Of a stretch of 64,000 nucleotides of DNA, positions 61,880 through 64,000 are shown piece by piece. Origin of the DNA: Bacteroidota bacterium (GTDB lineage: Bacteria > Bacteroidota > Bacteroidia > B-17B0 > Aurantibacillaceae); contig JAJONO010000051.1 in assembly GCA_021323535.1 (NCBI GenBank), positions 1-64,000 of the forward strand. The letters are read 5' to 3'. The stretch's first letter is position 1. Every line of letters begins with the position of its first letter. Under the pieces are notes generated by a model. That model did not search any database. It worked only from the letters and a program-made list of their open reading frames with translations, and was not told the origin of the DNA. The position numbers and the translations under genes were made by a program.

Positions 61880-62645
61880 ATCTTAAATGTTTTACTGAGA
61901 CACCTTTGTTCTGAAGTTCTTTAAGCGCATCGATGCCTACCTGAAGATGTTCGTTCACAAAATTCCCGGTCACTTTTTTATCACTTTCTTCCGTTTTAAC
62001 TCCTTCAGGAACCATTGGCTGATCAGTTACAAGTAAAAGCGCTCCGGTAGGAATTTCGTTATGAAAGCCAACGGTAAAAATAGTAGCTGTTTCCATATCA
62101 ATTGCCATGGCTCTAACCACCCGAAGATATTCTTTGAATTTATCATCGTGCTCCCAAACGCGGCGGTTGGTAGTATACACGGTGCCGGTCCAGTAATCGA
62201 GGTTATGAAGACGAATGGTATATGAAATGGCTTTCTGAAGACTGAAGGCGGGCATTGCCGGAACTTCTGACGGAAAATAATCGTTGCTGGTTCCTTCCCC
62301 GCGAATGGCTGCAATAGGAAGAATAAGATCGCCGATATTATTTTTCTTTTTTAATCCGCCACATTTTCCAAGGAACAAAACCGCTTTTGGATGAATGGCA
62401 CTGAGGAGATCCATTACAGTTGCTGCGCTGGCGCTTCCCATTCCAAAATTAATAATGGTGATATTATCTGACGTGGCGCTACACATAGGTTTATCAAGGC
62501 CCTTAACTTCCACGTTATAATGTTTGGCAAACATATGAACGTAGTTCGAGAAATTTACGAGGAGAATGTATTTTCCAAAATCATCAAGAGAAACACCGGT
62601 GTATCTGGGCAACCAATTGTTTACTATTTCTTCTTTACTTTTCAT
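61872..62645 (-). CDS. amn: AMP nucleosidase
   Basis: 257 residues. Hydrolyses AMP to adenine and ribose-5-phosphate, or acts as a related purine-nucleoside phosphorylase-like enzyme. The length fits the short Bacteroidota form. Visible: FGMGSASAATVMDLLSAI, FLGKCGGLKKKNNIGDLILP, GEGTSNDYFPSEVPAMP and AIDMETATIFTVGF with catalytic Glu. It shares an eight-base overlap with meaB, giving a two-gene operon of unclear logic. Confidence 0.88.
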   Translation of the reverse strand: MKSKEEIVNNWLPRYTGVSLDDFGKYILLVNFSNYVHMFAKHYNVEVKGLDKPMCSATSDNITIINFGMGSASAATVMDLLSAIHPKAVLFLGKCGGLKKKNNIGDLILPIAAIRGEGTSNDYFPSEVPAMPAFSLQKAISYTIRLHNLDYWTGTVYTTNRRVWEHDDKFKEYLRVVRAMAIDMETATIFTVGFHNEIPTGALLLVTDQPMVPEGVKTEESDKKVTGNFVNEHLQVGIDALKELQNKGVSVKHLRFE

Positions 62646-62704
62646 TTTTTCTGCCTGTTAATTATAAAATAAACAATATTGAACTAATGTAAATATATTT
62701 AAAA

Positions 62705-62712
62705 TAAATTTG
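62705..62712 (+). promoter_or_regulatory. -7 promoter element (TAAATTTG) at the HsdR-N-like gene
   Basis: TAAATTTG matches TAnnTTTG. It overlaps the first TTG of the reading frame (62710), so that codon is unlikely to be the start. Confidence 0.45.
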
Positions 62713-62718
62713 TGCCCG

Positions 62719-63147
62719 TTGAGCCTGCAATTAAAATATCCACCGTTTGATGTTCGTGTAAAGAATGAAAAAGGAAACACGTTCATTTTTGATGTGATCA
62801 GAAAAAAATGGCTTGTGTTAACCCCGGAGGAATGGGTGCGGCAGCATCTTATAAATTACCTAGTTAATGAAAAAAAATTTCCGGCTTCATTGATTGCAAT
62901 AGAAAAAGAAATTGCTCTTAACGATCTTAAAAAAAGATTTGATGTGGTTGTGTTTGATAAAAAACTTCAACCATACATTCTCATTGAGTGTAAAGCTCCC
63001 TTTATAAACCTTGATTTATCAGTAGCCGAACAGGTTTTAAGGTATAACCTTAATCTTCAATCGGAATTTGTCATGATCACAAATGGAGTTGAAGATTTCA
63101 TTCTTAATAAAAAAAATCAATTTACAAATCTACCTGAAGGTTTTTAA
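62719..63147 (+). CDS. HsdR N-terminal-like (PD-(D/E)XK) small protein
   Basis: About 142 residues from TTG 62719 (MSLQLKYPPFDVRVKNEKG); the TTG at 62710 overlaps a -7 element. Domain similar to the N-terminal nuclease part of type I restriction HsdR: RFDVVVFDKKLQPYILIECKAP holds the D ... ExK active-site pattern of the PD-(D/E)XK fold, after IEKEIAL. No helicase or methylase is adjacent, so it is not a restriction system by itself. Such short proteins are common stand-alone genes in this phylum. Nuclease activity is possible but untested. Confidence 0.8.
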   Translation: MSLQLKYPPFDVRVKNEKGNTFIFDVIRKKWLVLTPEEWVRQHLINYLVNEKKFPASLIAIEKEIALNDLKKRFDVVVFDKKLQPYILIECKAPFINLDLSVAEQVLRYNLNLQSEFVMITNGVEDFILNKKNQFTNLPEGF

Positions 63148-63364
63148 AGGTTGCGTTTAACGAACATTTTTTTCGTCTTTATTAATCTTAAATTCATCGA
63201 TATCTAACAGATAATTAGCTTGTTAACAATCTGTTAATAACCCGATTCATCCTATAAAATCCTCAATTTATCCTGTTTGGGTTAGTGGGACTACTGTTTC
63301 AATGAGTGAAAAAGTTAAAATTTTAACAATTTAGGTTTATTTTGATATACACAAATTTAACAAA

Positions 63365-64000
63365 ATGAAAATTAAGCTTTTTCCCATTCGAAAAGTGTTA
63401 GTTCTAGTTGCCATTTTATCACTTTCCCCAAATTTATTTTCTCAGGATAATTCCAAACAATTGGTCAACCGATTGAAATTCCTCGAGTTATCCGCAAAAG
63501 ATTCCCTGGCAGGATTCGACGATATGCCGTTTAAAACCGAGGCTCTCAACAGGGGATTCTTCGGAAAAGAATATAGCGCATTTATGTACTCCGTGAAACG
63601 CGGGTACGTTAATCAAAAATACAATCTTGGTGTGTCGATGATTAACGCAAAACCACTTCCTCCGCAAGCGCCGGTATCACTCATGGCACCACCTTGTGTG
63701 AATGAAGATTTTGAATCATCAACTGCTGGTGGCCCATACACCACTCTAACCGGCTGGACAGTTTCCGAAGCGCAAAATGGTTTTGGTTCATGGAACGCCG
63801 CTATGACAGTTTATACCTATTACAATACCTGTAGTGTGAGTGTTTATCCTGCAACTTCCTGGACTCAGGCTCCGAATGAAGTATGGATACGAAATACACC
63901 AATTGCTGATGCTAACTTCCCCGGAGGTATTCCAAATTCGCCTTTAGGTGGTACAAAGGTTCTTCAGTTAAATGACAACATTGCTAGTCTTGGTGAAGTT
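63365..64000 (+). CDS. Start of a large exported protein (3' end outside window)
   Basis: ATG 63365 opens a frame that stays open to the window edge (212 residues visible). Signal peptide KVLVLVAILSLSPNLFSQ. After a Lys/Leu-rich stretch, about res 120 onward reads CVNEDFESSTAGGPYTTLTG and GWTVSEAQNGFGSWNAAMT, a pattern of large T9SS-secreted or cleaved-adhesin-like proteins in Bacteroidota. No sorting domain can be seen because the end is missing. The 217 bases upstream hold no other gene. Confidence 0.75.
   Translation, partial: MKIKLFPIRKVLVLVAILSLSPNLFSQDNSKQLVNRLKFLELSAKDSLAGFDDMPFKTEALNRGFFGKEYSAFMYSVKRGYVNQKYNLGVSMINAKPLPPQAPVSLMAPPCVNEDFESSTAGGPYTTLTGWTVSEAQNGFGSWNAAMTVYTYYNTCSVSVYPATSWTQAPNEVWIRNTPIADANFPGGIPNSPLGGTKVLQLNDNIASLGEV

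Noticed and set aside
62719..63147. Restriction-modification system
   Set aside because: Only an HsdR-N-like domain is present; no methylase, specificity subunit or helicase is nearby.

Overview
The window comes from a member of the Bacteroidota. The gene order tRNA-Thr/Tyr/Gly/Thr, tuf, tRNA-Trp, secE, nusG, rplK, rplA, rplJ, rplL, rpoB, rpoC is typical of the phylum. Two proteins end in type IX secretion (T9SS) sorting domains, several upstream regions carry the TAnnTTTG -7 promoter element, and ribosome binding sites are weak or absent. The genus cannot be fixed from the sequence alone.

Layout. 1-6.5 kb is the end of a surface-polysaccharide locus: a partial deacetylase-like gene, UDP-GlcNAc 2-epimerase, a glycosyltransferase, two acyltransferase-3 membrane proteins and a Wzy-like polymerase. 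6.5-12 kb holds TerC, then a stress-type cluster (small exported protein, PadR regulator, PspC-domain membrane protein, exported gluzincin peptidase, DUF4407 membrane protein). 12-19.2 kb has a serine hydrolase, a PER-like class A beta-lactamase with an NTF2-like N-terminal domain, a DJ-1/PfpI protein, a circularly permuted-looking acyl-carrier-like protein, a NYN-LOTUS protein and repeat-rich spacers. 19.2-26 kb carries two SPOR-containing envelope proteins, an SDR without its catalytic Tyr/Lys, RecX and an rRNA cytosine methyltransferase.

26-40 kb is the translation/transcription core. Two of its essential genes are broken in this sequence: tuf has lost about 60 bases including the GTP-binding P-loop, and rpoB has lost about 25 bases and changes frame. 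Both look like sequence or assembly errors until shown otherwise.

40-43.3 kb is a run of five unrecognised genes, four encoding exported proteins. 43.3-48.9 kb is a five-gene minus-strand operon ending in a LytS/LytTR two-component pair. 49-57.5 kb contains an NTR-MORN protein, a kelch T9SS protein, a permease-tpiA-prmA operon, a patatin/outer-membrane-barrel protein and a DUF2795 protein. 57.6-64 kb contains a large T9SS amidase, MeaB, AMP nucleosidase, an HsdR-N-like nuclease-fold protein and the start of a large exported protein.

No rRNA, insertion sequence, CRISPR array, phage or obvious defence island was found. The strongest leads are the circularly permuted ACP, the beta-lactamase fusion with its flanking duplicated repeat, the structured rplK leader, and a 7-bp repeat placed where slippage would remove a T9SS sorting signal.
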